Shown here in pieces: positions 25,045-33,794 of a stretch of DNA of 64,000 nucleotides. Made by a program: the position numbers and the translations under genes. Under the pieces are notes generated by a model, which was given only the letters and a program-made list of their open reading frames with translations, was not told the DNA's origin and searched no databases. This DNA comes from a bacterium D16-76 (lineage in GTDB: Bacteria > Bacillota > Clostridia > Oscillospirales > Acutalibacteraceae), in assembly GCA_009917445.1 (NCBI GenBank), contig QZEE01000012.1, positions 1-64,000 of the forward strand. Direction: 5' to 3'. Each line of letters begins with the position of its first letter. The first letter of the stretch is position 1.

Positions 25045-25857
25045 ATGGAAAAGCAAATAAAGATACTGATATGTTCGGATGACGGCGAATGGGGCCGGGA
25101 GCCGTTGGAAAAAATAAAGCAGCAGGGCGGCCAGGCCCTGTTCGTCCAGCGGGACGGGACAAAGGTAGTGCAGCGGATTAAAGAAGAAAAGCCCGCTGTA
25201 GTGCTGATGGACCTGTTCATGCCCGGGCTTGACGCCATCGGCGTAATACACGCGGTGGCCCAGGGCCCGGCTTCCGAACGCCCGATGTACATAGTTACGG
25301 CGTCATACACCACGCCTATTTTAGAGCGGGAGGTCATTGGCGCCGGGGCCGCGTATTTTGCCCTTTCCCCCTACGACAAGGACGAAATGGTGGAGCGCAT
25401 TTTCTCTCTAAGCACCCTGCGGGGCCGGCATTTTGATTCGGAGCCGGTAAGCCCCGGCCTGCGGGTACAGGTAACGGAGATCCTGCACCAGATCGGGGTG
25501 CCGGCCCATATCAAGGGCTACCACTACCTGCGGGATTCTATCATTATGGCCATTGAGGACCCAGAGGTCATCAACGCGGTTACAAAGCAGCTTTACCCCA
25601 GCGTGGCAAAGCGGTACAGCACCACCAGCTCCCGTGTAGAGCGGGCCATCCGCCATGCCATCGAGGTTGCTTGGGACCGGGGCGATGTGGATGTGCTCAA
25701 CTCCTATTTCGGTTACACCATCCACAACACCCGTGGCAAGCCCACCAACAGCGAATTTATTGCCATGATTTCTGACAAGCTCTGCCTGCAGCGGGAACAG
25801 CACCAGCGCGACACCACGCCCGTAACGCGGGAACGCTCCCGTTCCCTGGCTGGTTAA
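25045..25857 (+). CDS. spo0A: Sporulation master regulator Spo0A
   Basis: The 270-residue response regulator governs entry into sporulation. The receiver domain has the acidic pair Asp12-Asp13, phosphoacceptor Asp56 in [10 protein letters not shown] and Thr85 in IVTAS. The position of the conserved receiver lysine holds Ser108 (YFALSPYD where YFxLKPFD is expected). The C-terminal DNA-binding domain is highly conserved: [40 protein letters not shown] and [18 protein letters not shown]. The ATG at 25045 has GGGAGG upstream. It is not next to spoIVB, the usual neighbour. Confidence 0.95.
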   Translation: MEKQIKILICSDDGEWGREPLEKIKQQGGQALFVQRDGTKVVQRIKEEKPAVVLMDLFMPGLDAIGVIHAVAQGPASERPMYIVTASYTTPILEREVIGAGAAYFALSPYDKDEMVERIFSLSTLRGRHFDSEPVSPGLRVQVTEILHQIGVPAHIKGYHYLRDSIIMAIEDPEVINAVTKQLYPSVAKRYSTTSSRVERAIRHAIEVAWDRGDVDVLNSYFGYTIHNTRGKPTNSEFIAMISDKLCLQREQHQRDTTPVTRERSRSLAG

Positions 25858-26223
25858 GCCGCATCTGTGTACCTGTTTTGCCATTTCCACGCCGTGCTGG
25901 CAGGGGTAACGCGTACCGGGCGTTGTCCTTGCCCCAGGGCAGTGGCTTGGGGTATGGCCGCAGTTGGTAAGCAAAGTATAACAAACCAAGCGGGTGAATC
26001 TTGTCGAAATATGGAAGTAAGACACATTTTATTGTAAAAAAAGCGTGAACGGGCCCAATATATGGTAGATTTTTGCTAGACAAGAATTATATAAGACAAT
26101 ATATAAGGCATAATCTTGTCAACCCATGGTCTAAATCATCGCTTCCGGGGCCGCGCCGCCAAAAGCAGAAAAGCGGGGGGAGAGCCGGCCGTTCCCTGGC
26201 CAGCCCAGCTTTCCGGATATAGC
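25858..26223. other. Gap between spo0A and livF
   Basis: No gene is evident. An AT-rich inverted repeat, gacaagaattat...ataatcttgtc (26079-26120, arms differing by one base, 19-bp loop), is the main structure. It contains tataagacaatatataagg. It may be a spo0A 3' structure or an operator; nothing in the sequence decides this. Confidence 0.35.
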
Positions 26224-26256
26224 AAAGGCCCCCGGGGCATACACCCTGGGGGCCCT
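26224..26256 (-). terminator. Terminator of the liv operon
   Basis: On the minus strand the stem ggcccccaggg/cccgggggcc, with a 7-base loop, is followed by TTT. It lies about 25 bp after the livF stop. Confidence 0.7.
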
Positions 26257-26281
26257 GTTATATGCGGCCGGTGGGGAGGGG

Positions 26282-26995
26282 TCACCCACCCAAATAAGCC
26301 TTGCGGATCTCCTCACTGGCCGCCAGCTCCGGCCCGGTGCCGGACATGACCACCCGGCCCGATTCCAGCACATAGGCCCGGTCGGCGATCTGCAGGGCCA
26401 TTTCAGCGTTCTGCTCTACCAGCAGGATGGTGGTGCCGGACTTGTGCAGCTCCCGTATAATGTCAAAAATCTGCTCTACCAGGATGGGGGAGAGGCCCAT
26501 GCTGGGCTCGTCCAGCATCAGCAGCTGGGGGTGGCTCATCAGGGCCCGGCCCATGGCCAGCATCTGCTGCTCGCCGCCGGAAAGGGTGCCCGCCACCTGT
26601 TTCTTCCGTTCCTCCAGCCGGGGGAAGCGGGCGAACACATTTTCCAAATCCTCCTTAGAGGCCTTGCCCTTGCAGAAGGCCCCCATTTCCAGGTTTTCCA
26701 GCACGGTCATCTGCAAAAAGATGCGCCTGCCCTCGGGCACGTGGGCCAGGCCCATAGACACCAGCTTGTGGGGCGGCAGCTTGGCCAGGTCCTGCCCGGC
26801 CCCGTCCCCGGCGGCATAGGTGATGCTGCCGCTTTCCGGGCGTATCAGCCCGGTGATGGTCTGCAGGGTGGTGGTCTTGCCCGCGCCGTTGGCGCCAATA
26901 AGGGCCACCACTTCCCCGGCGTTTACTTCAAAGCTTACATCCTTAATGGCGTGTATTTTCTCGTAGTATACGTTGATCTTCTCCACCTTTAGCAT
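26282..26995 (-). CDS. livF: Branched-chain amino acid ABC transporter ATPase LivF
   Basis: The 237-residue ATPase has Walker A GANGAGKTT, signature LSGGEQQMLAMGRAL, Walker B LLMLDEPSMGLSP and the LivF-type segment HVPEGRRIFLQMTVLENL. It energises uptake of leucine, isoleucine and valine together with LivG. It is the last gene of livJHMGF and overlaps livG by 7 bp, implying translational coupling. Substrate specificity within the family (branched-chain amino acids, urea, amides) is inferred from the standard operon layout. Confidence 0.94.
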   Translation of the reverse strand: MLKVEKINVYYEKIHAIKDVSFEVNAGEVVALIGANGAGKTTTLQTITGLIRPESGSITYAAGDGAGQDLAKLPPHKLVSMGLAHVPEGRRIFLQMTVLENLEMGAFCKGKASKEDLENVFARFPRLEERKKQVAGTLSGGEQQMLAMGRALMSHPQLLMLDEPSMGLSPILVEQIFDIIRELHKSGTTILLVEQNAEMALQIADRAYVLESGRVVMSGTGPELAASEEIRKAYLGG

Positions 26996-27846
26996 GCCTG
27001 CGCCCCCTTCTTGCCCAAATACGCCTCGACCACCGTGGGGTTCGACCGGATATCCTCTGCCGTGCCCTTGGCAATGACCTCGCCGAAATTCAGCACGCAG
27101 ATGCCCTCGCAGATTCCCATGACCAGCTTCATGTCGTGCTCAATCAGCAGCACCGCGATCTGGAACTTATCCCGTATCTTCACAATGTTCTCCATCAGCT
27201 CCGCGGTCTCCGCCGGGTTCATGCCGGCGGCGGGCTCGTCCAGAAGCAGCAGGCAGGGGTCCGTGGCCAAAGCCCGCACGATTTCCAGCCGCCGCTGGGC
27301 CCCATAGGGCAGGTTGCCGGCCCGCCAGTTGGCCATGTACTCCATGTTGAAGATGGACAGCAGCTCCATAGCCCGCTCATGGGCTTCCTTTTCCTTTTTC
27401 CAGTAAGAGGGCAGGCGCAGGATGCCTTCCAGGGCGCTGTACTTTTTCTGGTTGTGCAGGCCGATCTTCACGTTGTCCTCCACCGAAAGGTTGGAGAACA
27501 GCCGGATATTCTGGAAGGTACGGGCAATGCCCATCTTGTTGATCTGCACCGTAGTCTTCCCGTGGGTGTCCATGCCGTTGAGCAGGATCGTCCCCCGGGT
27601 AGGGGTATATACCTTGGTAAGCAGGTTGAACACCGTGGTCTTGCCCGCGCCGTTAGGGCCGATAAGCCCTGCAATCTCGGTGCGGCCGATGGTAAAGTTA
27701 AAGTCGTTTACCGCCCGCAGCCCGCCGAAATCCACCCCCAGGTGGCTGCATTCCAGCACTGGGGCATGGCCCAGGTCCCGCTCGGGTATGATGGAGTGGC
27801 TGGGCACCGGCACCATTTTACCCTTTTCAAATTTCAACTCAGGCAT
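26989..27846 (-). CDS. livG: Branched-chain amino acid ABC transporter ATPase LivG
   Basis: The 285-residue ATPase has Walker A GPNGAGKTT, the LivG-specific segment IARTFQNIRLFSNLSVEDNV, signature LPYGAQRRLEIVRAL and Walker B LLLLDEPAAGMNP. An N-terminal extension of about 28 residues (rich in Pro, Ser and charged residues) precedes the usual ATPase start. The ATG has AAAAGGAGGG upstream and overlaps the livM stop by 8 bp. It pairs with LivF to drive the LivHM permease. Confidence 0.94.
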   Translation of the reverse strand: MPELKFEKGKMVPVPSHSIIPERDLGHAPVLECSHLGVDFGGLRAVNDFNFTIGRTEIAGLIGPNGAGKTTVFNLLTKVYTPTRGTILLNGMDTHGKTTVQINKMGIARTFQNIRLFSNLSVEDNVKIGLHNQKKYSALEGILRLPSYWKKEKEAHERAMELLSIFNMEYMANWRAGNLPYGAQRRLEIVRALATDPCLLLLDEPAAGMNPAETAELMENIVKIRDKFQIAVLLIEHDMKLVMGICEGICVLNFGEVIAKGTAEDIRSNPTVVEAYLGKKGAQAC

Positions 27847-28912
27847 CCCCTTGGCCCTCCTTTTCCTTGGTTTTTTTCTGGGGCAGCAGCTTCCCCAGCA
27901 GCGTGCGTACCTTCTGGCTGTTGGTCACCAGCATCATCCCAATGAGCACCACCGCGTAAATCAGCATGCGGTAGTCGGAGAACTGCCGCAGCCAGGTTTC
28001 CGGCAGGATATACAGCACCGTAGCCGCCACAATGCTGCCCAGCATGTTGCCCAGCCCCCCCAGCACCACAAACACCAGGATGAGGATGGAGGTGTTAAAG
28101 TCAAACTTGCTGGCGGTCACGGTGTTCTGGCTTAAGGCGTACAGGGCCCCGGCGGCCCCGGCCATAGCGGCGGAGAGCACAAAGGCCATCAGCTTATACT
28201 TGGTGGCGTTGATGCCCACGCTTTCAGCGGCAATACGGTTGTCCCGCAGGGCCATAATGGCCCTGCCCGAGCGGCTGTCCACCAGGTTAAAGATGACCAC
28301 CAGGCACAGCAGGATAATGAGGAACCCCGCTGTCAGGGTCGAGATTTTCTCAATGCCCGAAATGCCGTTGGGCCCGTTTACAATCATCTTGCCGCCTTTG
28401 CCCAGGCCGATGTCCGGCTTTAAAAAGCCAAAATGCAGGCCCTGGGGGTCTATGCCGATGTAAAGGTTTGTCACCACGGTCTTGATGATCTCCCCAAAGG
28501 CCAGGGTGACAATGGCCAGATAGTCCCCCTGCAGCCGCAGCACCGGCACGCCCACCAGGGCGCCGGCGGCCGCCGCCAGCAAAGAGCCTACCACCACAGC
28601 CGCCGCCATGCGCCCCCAGCTAGGCATGCCGGAGTTTGCCAAAGCCATAGCCGCCGTGCAGCCGGTAAAGGCCCCCACGCTCATAAAGCCCGCGTGCCCC
28701 AGGGACAGTTCCCCCAGCACGCCCACGGTCAGGTTTAAAGATACCGCGGCAATGATGTAGGCGCACATGGGCACCAGCAGCCCCTGTATGGCCGAGGGCA
28801 TGGCCCCTGCCGCCATTACGGCCATCAGCGCCACATATGCCGCCACTACGATGCCGTAGGTGAGGAAATTTTTGCGGGATTTTTTCCGGATTATCAAACG
28901 TTTCATAAGCAC
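27839..28912 (-). CDS. livM: Branched-chain amino acid ABC transporter permease LivM
   Basis: The 357-residue membrane protein has about nine helices and LivM landmarks: LGELSLGHAGFMSVGAFTG near the N-terminus, VLRLQGDYLAIVTLAFGEII and ALRDNRIAAESVGINATKYK in the cytoplasmic loop. The start is either GTG 28912, one base after the livH stop with AGAAGG at a good distance, or ATG 28906 with GAGG closer; the former is listed. It pairs with LivH as the translocation channel. Confidence 0.93.
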   Translation of the reverse strand: MLMKRLIIRKKSRKNFLTYGIVVAAYVALMAVMAAGAMPSAIQGLLVPMCAYIIAAVSLNLTVGVLGELSLGHAGFMSVGAFTGCTAAMALANSGMPSWGRMAAAVVVGSLLAAAAGALVGVPVLRLQGDYLAIVTLAFGEIIKTVVTNLYIGIDPQGLHFGFLKPDIGLGKGGKMIVNGPNGISGIEKISTLTAGFLIILLCLVVIFNLVDSRSGRAIMALRDNRIAAESVGINATKYKLMAFVLSAAMAGAAGALYALSQNTVTASKFDFNTSILILVFVVLGGLGNMLGSIVAATVLYILPETWLRQFSDYRMLIYAVVLIGMMLVTNSQKVRTLLGKLLPQKKTKEKEGQGDA

Positions 28913-28913
28913 C

Positions 28914-29792
28914 TCACACCTTCTCGCGGATCTTTTTGCCCAAAAGCCCCGTAGGCTTTACCAGCAAAATGACGATAAGCACCAGGAACACGATGGCGTT
29001 GGCCAGCTCGGTAGAAAGGTAGGCGCTGGAAAAAATCTCGATGATGCCCAAAAGGATGCCCCCCAAAAAGGCCCCGGGGATAGAGCCGATGCCTCCAAAC
29101 ACCGCCGCCGTAAAGGCCTTGATGCCGGGCATAGAGCCCGTAGTGGGGATAAGCTTGGGGTATGCGGAGCACAGCAGCACCCCAGCCACAGCAGCCAAAG
29201 CCGAGCCAATGGCAAAGGTGAGGGAAATGGTAGCGTTCACGTTGATGCCCATAAGCTGGGCGGCGTCCTTGTCCTCGCTGCAGGCCCGCATGGCCTTGCC
29301 GGTGCGGGTCTTGCCGGTAAAGAGGATGAGCCCCACCATGATAACGACGCAGGCGCAGATGGTTACCAGGGTCTTATAGGGGATGGTAAGCTCCCCGCCC
29401 AGCTGGATGCCCCCATTGCCGAAAAGGGCCGGGAAGATGCGGGGGTTAGAGGTCCACATAAGCTGGGCAGCGTTTTGCAGAAAGTAGCTGACGCCAATGG
29501 CGGTGATGAGCACCGCCAGGCTGGTCACTTGCCGCAGGGGCTTATAGGCCAGCTGCTCGATGAGGATACCCAGCACCGTGCATACAAGGATAGCCGTCAA
29601 GATGCCCAGCACCGGCGGCAGCCCAAAGCCGGTACAAGCAAAAAAGCACATATATGCGCCCACCATGATAATGTCCCCGTGGGCAAAGTTAAGCATTTTG
29701 GCAATGCCATAGACCATCGTGTAGCCCAGCGCAATAATGGCGTACACGCTGCCCAGGCTGATGCCGTTGATTAAGTTATTGACAAATGACAA
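28914..29792 (-). CDS. livH: Branched-chain amino acid ABC transporter permease LivH
   Basis: The 292-residue permease has LivH hallmarks: LINGISLGSVYAIIALGYTM at the N-terminus, YGIAKMLNFAHGDIIMVGAY and ACSEDKDAAQLMGINVNATI. I place the start at TTG 29792, because GAGGTGG sits five bases upstream and LivH proteins begin at exactly this MSFxNxLINGxSLG segment. The open frame extends 49 codons further into a repeat-rich gap with no homology. Confidence 0.93.
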   Translation of the reverse strand: MSFVNNLINGISLGSVYAIIALGYTMVYGIAKMLNFAHGDIIMVGAYMCFFACTGFGLPPVLGILTAILVCTVLGILIEQLAYKPLRQVTSLAVLITAIGVSYFLQNAAQLMWTSNPRIFPALFGNGGIQLGGELTIPYKTLVTICACVVIMVGLILFTGKTRTGKAMRACSEDKDAAQLMGINVNATISLTFAIGSALAAVAGVLLCSAYPKLIPTTGSMPGIKAFTAAVFGGIGSIPGAFLGGILLGIIEIFSSAYLSTELANAIVFLVLIVILLVKPTGLLGKKIREKV

Positions 29793-30016
29793 AAATACCA
29801 CCTCAAGGTCGCCTCCGGCGGCCAAAGGGTCAAAGACCCTTTGGAAACCCACGCTTCGCTTCCCGCGTTTTTGGGGGGTGGGGGAGGGAGGGGGTGCCCG
29901 CGCCGGTGGGTTGTTTTGGATTTTGGAGTTATATAGCAAGAAGAGGGCTGCCGAACTGGGGTCAGCCCTCTTGTGTTGCTATCCTTATTTATGGGGCCCT
30001 TTTTCCCTTCTTGGGG
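29793..30016. repeat. livJ-livH spacer with hairpins
   Basis: The gap holds a GC-rich repeat module (gcctccggcggccaaagggtcaaagaccctttgg, about 29812-29845) and a hairpin, agagggctg/cagccctct, at about 29942-29971. In liv operons such hairpins after the binding-protein gene usually trim the transcript so that livJ is made in excess; that role is inferred here. Confidence 0.5.
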
Positions 30017-31282
30017 TTAGTCCATGCCTACGTAGGCGCCCTCTTTGATTACCATGCCTTTGGGGGACTTGCTTACCGCGCCGGTTTCGTCCCAGGTCAT
30101 GTTCTCGCCGGTCAAGCCATCATAGCTGAAATCGCTGCTGGTGAACTTGGCAATCAGCTTGTCGCACAGGTCGCTGGCAGAGATATCGCTTGCTACCTCT
30201 TCATCCTTTAGGGCGTTGTAGATGGACCACACGCAGTCGTAAGAGTCGGCGGCAAACTGGTTGGGCACGTCGCCAAACTGCTCTTTATAGGTAGAGACGA
30301 ATTTGCTGGTGGCTTCGTCGTCGCTGTCGGCGTTAAAGGGGGTCAGCAGCATGACGCCTTCGGCTAAAGCCGTGTCAAAGCCGTCCAGGGTCAAAATGCC
30401 GTCCATGCCGTCCACGCCGAACCACTGGGGCTTGTACCCTACCGAGTCCGCCTGAATCAAGATCATGGAAGCCGCCTCGTAGTACATGGGCAGGAATACC
30501 AGGTCGGCCCCGTTGTCTTTGGCGTCGGCAATCTGCACCGAGAAGTCTGTGGAGGTGTCGTCGGTGAACGTGGTGGTCGAGACAATTTCAATCTCCAGCT
30601 CCTGGGCCTTAGCGGCAAAGCTGTTGTAGATGCCGGTAGAGTATACGTCGTCGTTTTTATAGATGACAGCTACCTTCTCGCCCAGCTTCTGGTCGTAAAT
30701 GTATTGGGCCGAGGCCGAGCCCTGGTTGGGGTCCACAAAGCACATTTGGAAAATGTTGTCCTTGCGCTCGATCTCCACGGTTTCCGTCAAGGGGTTCTCC
30801 ACGCCGCCCAGCACGTCTGTAGAAGAGGCGGAGGGGGTCAAAAAGAAGATATGGTCGCTGTTGGCCTCTGTAGAGGTAGCCACCGCAGGCTTCGAGGTAA
30901 CCGAGCCCAGGAAGACCTGCATGCCCCAGTCCTTTAGGGTGTTGTAGGCGGTCACGGCCTTTTCGGGGTCGTGCACGTCGTCTTCATAGCGCAGCTCAAA
31001 CTGTAGGCCGCCCAGGGCGTTGATTTCATCCACCGCGATCTGCGCCCCGTTTTTGGCCGCGTTGCCGTAAATGGCCGCGCCGCCCGTCAGGGGCCCGGTG
31101 CCGCCGATTTTAATAGCGCCCTCCGCAGCAGAAGCGTCCCCCTGGGCCTGGCTGGCCTCAGAAGCCGCGCCGCCCTGGCTGGAAGACCCGCCGTCCTGGC
31201 TGGAAGACCCGTCGCCGCAGCCGGCAAAGCAGGTGGCCGCCAGCAGCAGGCACAGTGCCAAAGCCAAAATTTTCTTACTCAT
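30017..31282 (-). CDS. livJ: Branched-chain amino acid ABC transporter substrate-binding lipoprotein
   Basis: The 421-residue lipoprotein has a signal peptide ending in the lipobox CFAGC with Cys22, then a Ser/Gly/Gln/Ala linker to about residue 55. The periplasmic-binding type I fold follows, starting IKIGGTGPLTGGAAIYGNAAKNG. It captures the substrate outside the membrane and delivers it to LivHM. An ATG with AAGGAAAGG is preceded by its own promoter (31427-31455). Being first, it is likely the most abundant product of the operon. Confidence 0.94.
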   Translation of the reverse strand: MSKKILALALCLLLAATCFAGCGDGSSSQDGGSSSQGGAASEASQAQGDASAAEGAIKIGGTGPLTGGAAIYGNAAKNGAQIAVDEINALGGLQFELRYEDDVHDPEKAVTAYNTLKDWGMQVFLGSVTSKPAVATSTEANSDHIFFLTPSASSTDVLGGVENPLTETVEIERKDNIFQMCFVDPNQGSASAQYIYDQKLGEKVAVIYKNDDVYSTGIYNSFAAKAQELEIEIVSTTTFTDDTSTDFSVQIADAKDNGADLVFLPMYYEAASMILIQADSVGYKPQWFGVDGMDGILTLDGFDTALAEGVMLLTPFNADSDDEATSKFVSTYKEQFGDVPNQFAADSYDCVWSIYNALKDEEVASDISASDLCDKLIAKFTSSDFSYDGLTGENMTWDETGAVSKSPKGMVIKEGAYVGMD

Positions 31283-31426
31283 TTTCTATCACCTTTCCTT
31301 ATTTCAGGGCCCGCAAGGCATCATATCCCCCGGCCCTGTTTCTTGCGGGGATTCGCCCGGCCCCAAAGCCTGGCAAATGCAGGATTGCAAAAGCAATATT
31401 GCAGAACGCCTTTCCCCGTGACAACC

Positions 31427-31455
31427 ATTATACCCAGATTTTTGTCCGGTTTCAA
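31427..31455 (-). promoter_or_regulatory. livJHMGF promoter
   Basis: On the minus strand TTGAAA (31450-31455) and TATAAT (31427-31432) are exactly 17 bp apart. The ~135-nt leader contains the palindrome gcaatattgc (around 31392-31401). The rest of the 31283-31587 gap holds nothing else I can identify. Confidence 0.8.
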
Positions 31456-31587
31456 TAGGGAATTTGCACAAACGTAACCTAACACCAAGGGCTGTGGGCA
31501 GACATTTTAGCAACGGCTTCCAGCTCTGTTTTGCAGTTTCCAGTTTTCAAAACTGCAAATAGTTTCGATTTTGTAACTTTTTCAGAC

Positions 31588-32538
31588 CTATCCACCCCTT
31601 TGCTGCTGCAAAGCCCGGGTGGCCGCCTGCACAGCGGCCCGGTACTCCTTGGGGGTAGAGCCTGTATGGGCCTTAAACTGCTTCGAAAAGTAGCTGGGGC
31701 TGGAAAAGCCGCAGTCCAGCGCAATGCCGGTAATGGGGTCGTCTGTCAGCGACAGCCGCTGCGCCGCCGCAAACACCCGCCGCCTTTGCAGGTATTCCAT
31801 AGGCGAGCAGTGCAGGTACTTCTGAAAGGCTTTTTGGCAGGCCCTGGGGCACAGGTTCACATGGCCCGAAATATCCTTTAGCGTGATGGGCTCCCGCAGG
31901 CGGCTTTCCATCCATTGCAGGGCCGCCTTCACCCGTTTTTCCTGTTCGGCGGTGGCTTGCCCGGGGGGGGCTATCTGCCCCTTGTGCTTGGCCAGCAGCA
32001 CCATCTGGGACAAAGCATCCCGCACGGCAAATTCGTACCCTGGCGGTTGGTCCCGGCACAGCTGGAAAATACGGGAGAACGCTTCGAAAAACAGCCAGTC
32101 CCCCTCTTCCTGGCGGTTAAAAGCCAGCACCCGCGCGCCCCGCTCCTGCAAGGGCCGCACGTATACCGAATCAAACACGCTGCCCGGCGCGCCCCCCACA
32201 ATGCCCGGGTCAAACAGGAAAGACCGGTACTCCACAGGCCCCTGTAAAAACGTAAAGGCATGCAGCGCCTCCGAGTTGATAAAGTACGCCTGCCCCGGCT
32301 CCACTTCATAAGTTTCCCCGTCCACCACCATCTGGGCCCGCCCGGCCATCATCAGGAAGGCTTCCATTTCCCTGTGCCAGTGGGAGGGGATAAGTTCATT
32401 GTGGAAATCCTGCCCTGCCCCGGTTATATCGTTCATGACCAGGTCAAAGAAATGGGGGATGTCCTCCGTAAGCTCCTGGGCGCGGTCGTCCAGGTGCATG
32501 CTGGGCCGGTTGATGCCCAATGGGTTGCGCCGGATCAT
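31588..32538 (-). CDS. AraC-family transcriptional regulator
   Basis: The 316-residue protein has an N-terminal cupin-like sensor domain (HWHREMEAFLMMAGRAQMVV, EVEPGQAYFINSEALHAF) and a C-terminal pair of helix-turn-helix motifs (ITLKDISGHVNLCPRACQKAF; ITGIALDCGFSSPSYFSKQF), the AraC/XylS signature. The effector is unknown. The ATG has GGAGGGG. It has its own promoter and lies upstream of, and co-directional with, the liv operon, so control of liv genes is possible but not shown. Confidence 0.9.
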   Translation of the reverse strand: MIRRNPLGINRPSMHLDDRAQELTEDIPHFFDLVMNDITGAGQDFHNELIPSHWHREMEAFLMMAGRAQMVVDGETYEVEPGQAYFINSEALHAFTFLQGPVEYRSFLFDPGIVGGAPGSVFDSVYVRPLQERGARVLAFNRQEEGDWLFFEAFSRIFQLCRDQPPGYEFAVRDALSQMVLLAKHKGQIAPPGQATAEQEKRVKAALQWMESRLREPITLKDISGHVNLCPRACQKAFQKYLHCSPMEYLQRRRVFAAAQRLSLTDDPITGIALDCGFSSPSYFSKQFKAHTGSTPKEYRAAVQAATRALQQQRGG

Positions 32539-32573
32539 AAAAAAGCCCCTCCTAACTTGTTCGTTTTTGTTAT

Positions 32574-32602
32574 AGTATATGCCGCAATCGTGAAAGCGTC
32601 AA
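32574..32602 (-). promoter_or_regulatory. Promoter of the AraC-type gene
   Basis: On the minus strand TTGACG (32597-32602) and TATACT (32574-32579) are 17 bp apart, 36 bp before the start codon. The remaining sequence to the exoA terminator (32603-32837) shows no gene or clear motif. Confidence 0.75.
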
Positions 32603-32837
32603 GTAGGGTTTTTCGTTATACTAAAAAAGACGAAAGCAAAGGAACCCTGGCTTTTCCCCATTCTGTTTAGGGCAAACCCCTCTTTAGCTTTAATGGAGCC
32701 CTGCCAAAAGCGCCGCGGCGCCGGGTTCGCTTTCCACCAAATTTTGTGTATAAGAGGGTATATACTTCCTTCAACCCCGGGGGCCGCAAGACGGATGCGG
32801 CTTCCCGCACTTTTTATGAGGATGTCTAAAATGGCAC

Positions 32838-32874
32838 AGCAAAAGCCCCGGGGAAAAGCCTCGGGGCTTTTGCT
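32838..32874 (-). terminator. Terminator after exoA
   Basis: Perfect 13-bp arms agcaaaagccccg/cggggcttttgct sit directly after the exoA stop; the T run is weak on both strands. Confidence 0.65.
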
Positions 32875-32875
32875 G

Positions 32876-33643
32876 TTAGTTTTCCAGGATAAGCTCCACC
32901 GGGCAGTGGTCGCTGCCCTGTACATGGCTTAAAATGCGGGCTTCCCGCAGGCGGGGGGCCAGGCGCTGGTCCGCCAGAAAATAGTCGATGCGCCACCCCA
33001 CGTTGTTCTGCCGGGAGTTGTACATGTAGCTCCACCAGGAGTAAGCCTCTGCCTCTTGGGGATGGAAATGCCGGAAGGTGTCCAAAAACCCGCAGGCCAA
33101 AAGCTCCGCAAACTTGCCCCGCTCTTCATAAGAAAAACCCGCGTTGCCGATGTTGGGCTTGGGGTTTTTCAAGTCAATGGGCCGGTGGGCCACGTTCAGG
33201 TCCCCGCATACCACCACGGGCTTGTCCTGCTGCAGCCTCTGCAGATATTCCCGGAAAGCGTCCTCAAAGGCCATGCGGAAGCCCAGCCTTTCCAGTCCCC
33301 GCTGGGAGTTGGGCGTGTACACCGTCACCAGGAAATACCCGGGGAATTCCGCGCAGATTACCCGCCCTTCCTGGTCAAATTCCTCCACCCCGATCCCATA
33401 GCTCACCTGGACCGGCTGGATTTTCGTAAAGACCGCCGTACCCGAATAGCCCTTCCTGGCCTGACAGGAATTCCAGTAGGGCTGGTAGCCGGGAAAGGCA
33501 AAGTCGGCCTGTTCGGGCAGCATCTTGGTTTCCTGCAGGCACACCACGTCTGGCGATTCGCCCTCCAGAAAGTCCCCAAACCCCTTGCCCACGCAGGCCC
33601 GCAGGCCGTTCACGTTCCACGAGACCAGCTTGATTGTATCCAC
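32876..33643 (-). CDS. exoA: Exodeoxyribonuclease III / AP endonuclease ExoA
   Basis: This 255-residue EEP-family nuclease incises DNA at abasic sites for base excision repair. The catalytic motifs are complete: LVSWNVNGLRA (Asn), CLQETK (metal-binding Glu), VYTPNSQRG, CGDLNVAH (Asp-Asn), WWSYMYNSRQNNVGWRIDY and GSDHCPV (Asp-His). The open frame extends far upstream through the antisense of the repeat protein, but family length (252 in B. subtilis) and the N-terminal motif place the start at GTG 33643. Confidence 0.95.
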   Translation of the reverse strand: MDTIKLVSWNVNGLRACVGKGFGDFLEGESPDVVCLQETKMLPEQADFAFPGYQPYWNSCQARKGYSGTAVFTKIQPVQVSYGIGVEEFDQEGRVICAEFPGYFLVTVYTPNSQRGLERLGFRMAFEDAFREYLQRLQQDKPVVVCGDLNVAHRPIDLKNPKPNIGNAGFSYEERGKFAELLACGFLDTFRHFHPQEAEAYSWWSYMYNSRQNNVGWRIDYFLADQRLAPRLREARILSHVQGSDHCPVELILEN

Positions 33644-33729
33644 TTGCGCACCCCATTTCCTGTTTCTGGGCCTATTGTACCACGTTTGAAACCAGGGCGC
33701 AAGGGGGAGGCAGGCGTTTCCCGCTTTCC

Positions 33730-33758
33730 TTGACATCCCCGGTTCTGTATGGTAAAAT
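33730..33758 (+). promoter_or_regulatory. Promoter of the repeat membrane protein gene
   Basis: TTGACA (33730-33735) and TAAAAT (33753-33758) are exactly 17 bp apart, 36 bp before the ATG. Confidence 0.85.
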
Positions 33759-33794
33759 TTTACAAAGCAAAACCACTTTGAAAAGGGGATTTTT

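Noticed and set aside
29793-29939. Extended livH N-terminus from 29939
   Set aside because: It runs through repeat modules. The TTG at 29792 has a ribosome site and gives the normal LivH start and length.
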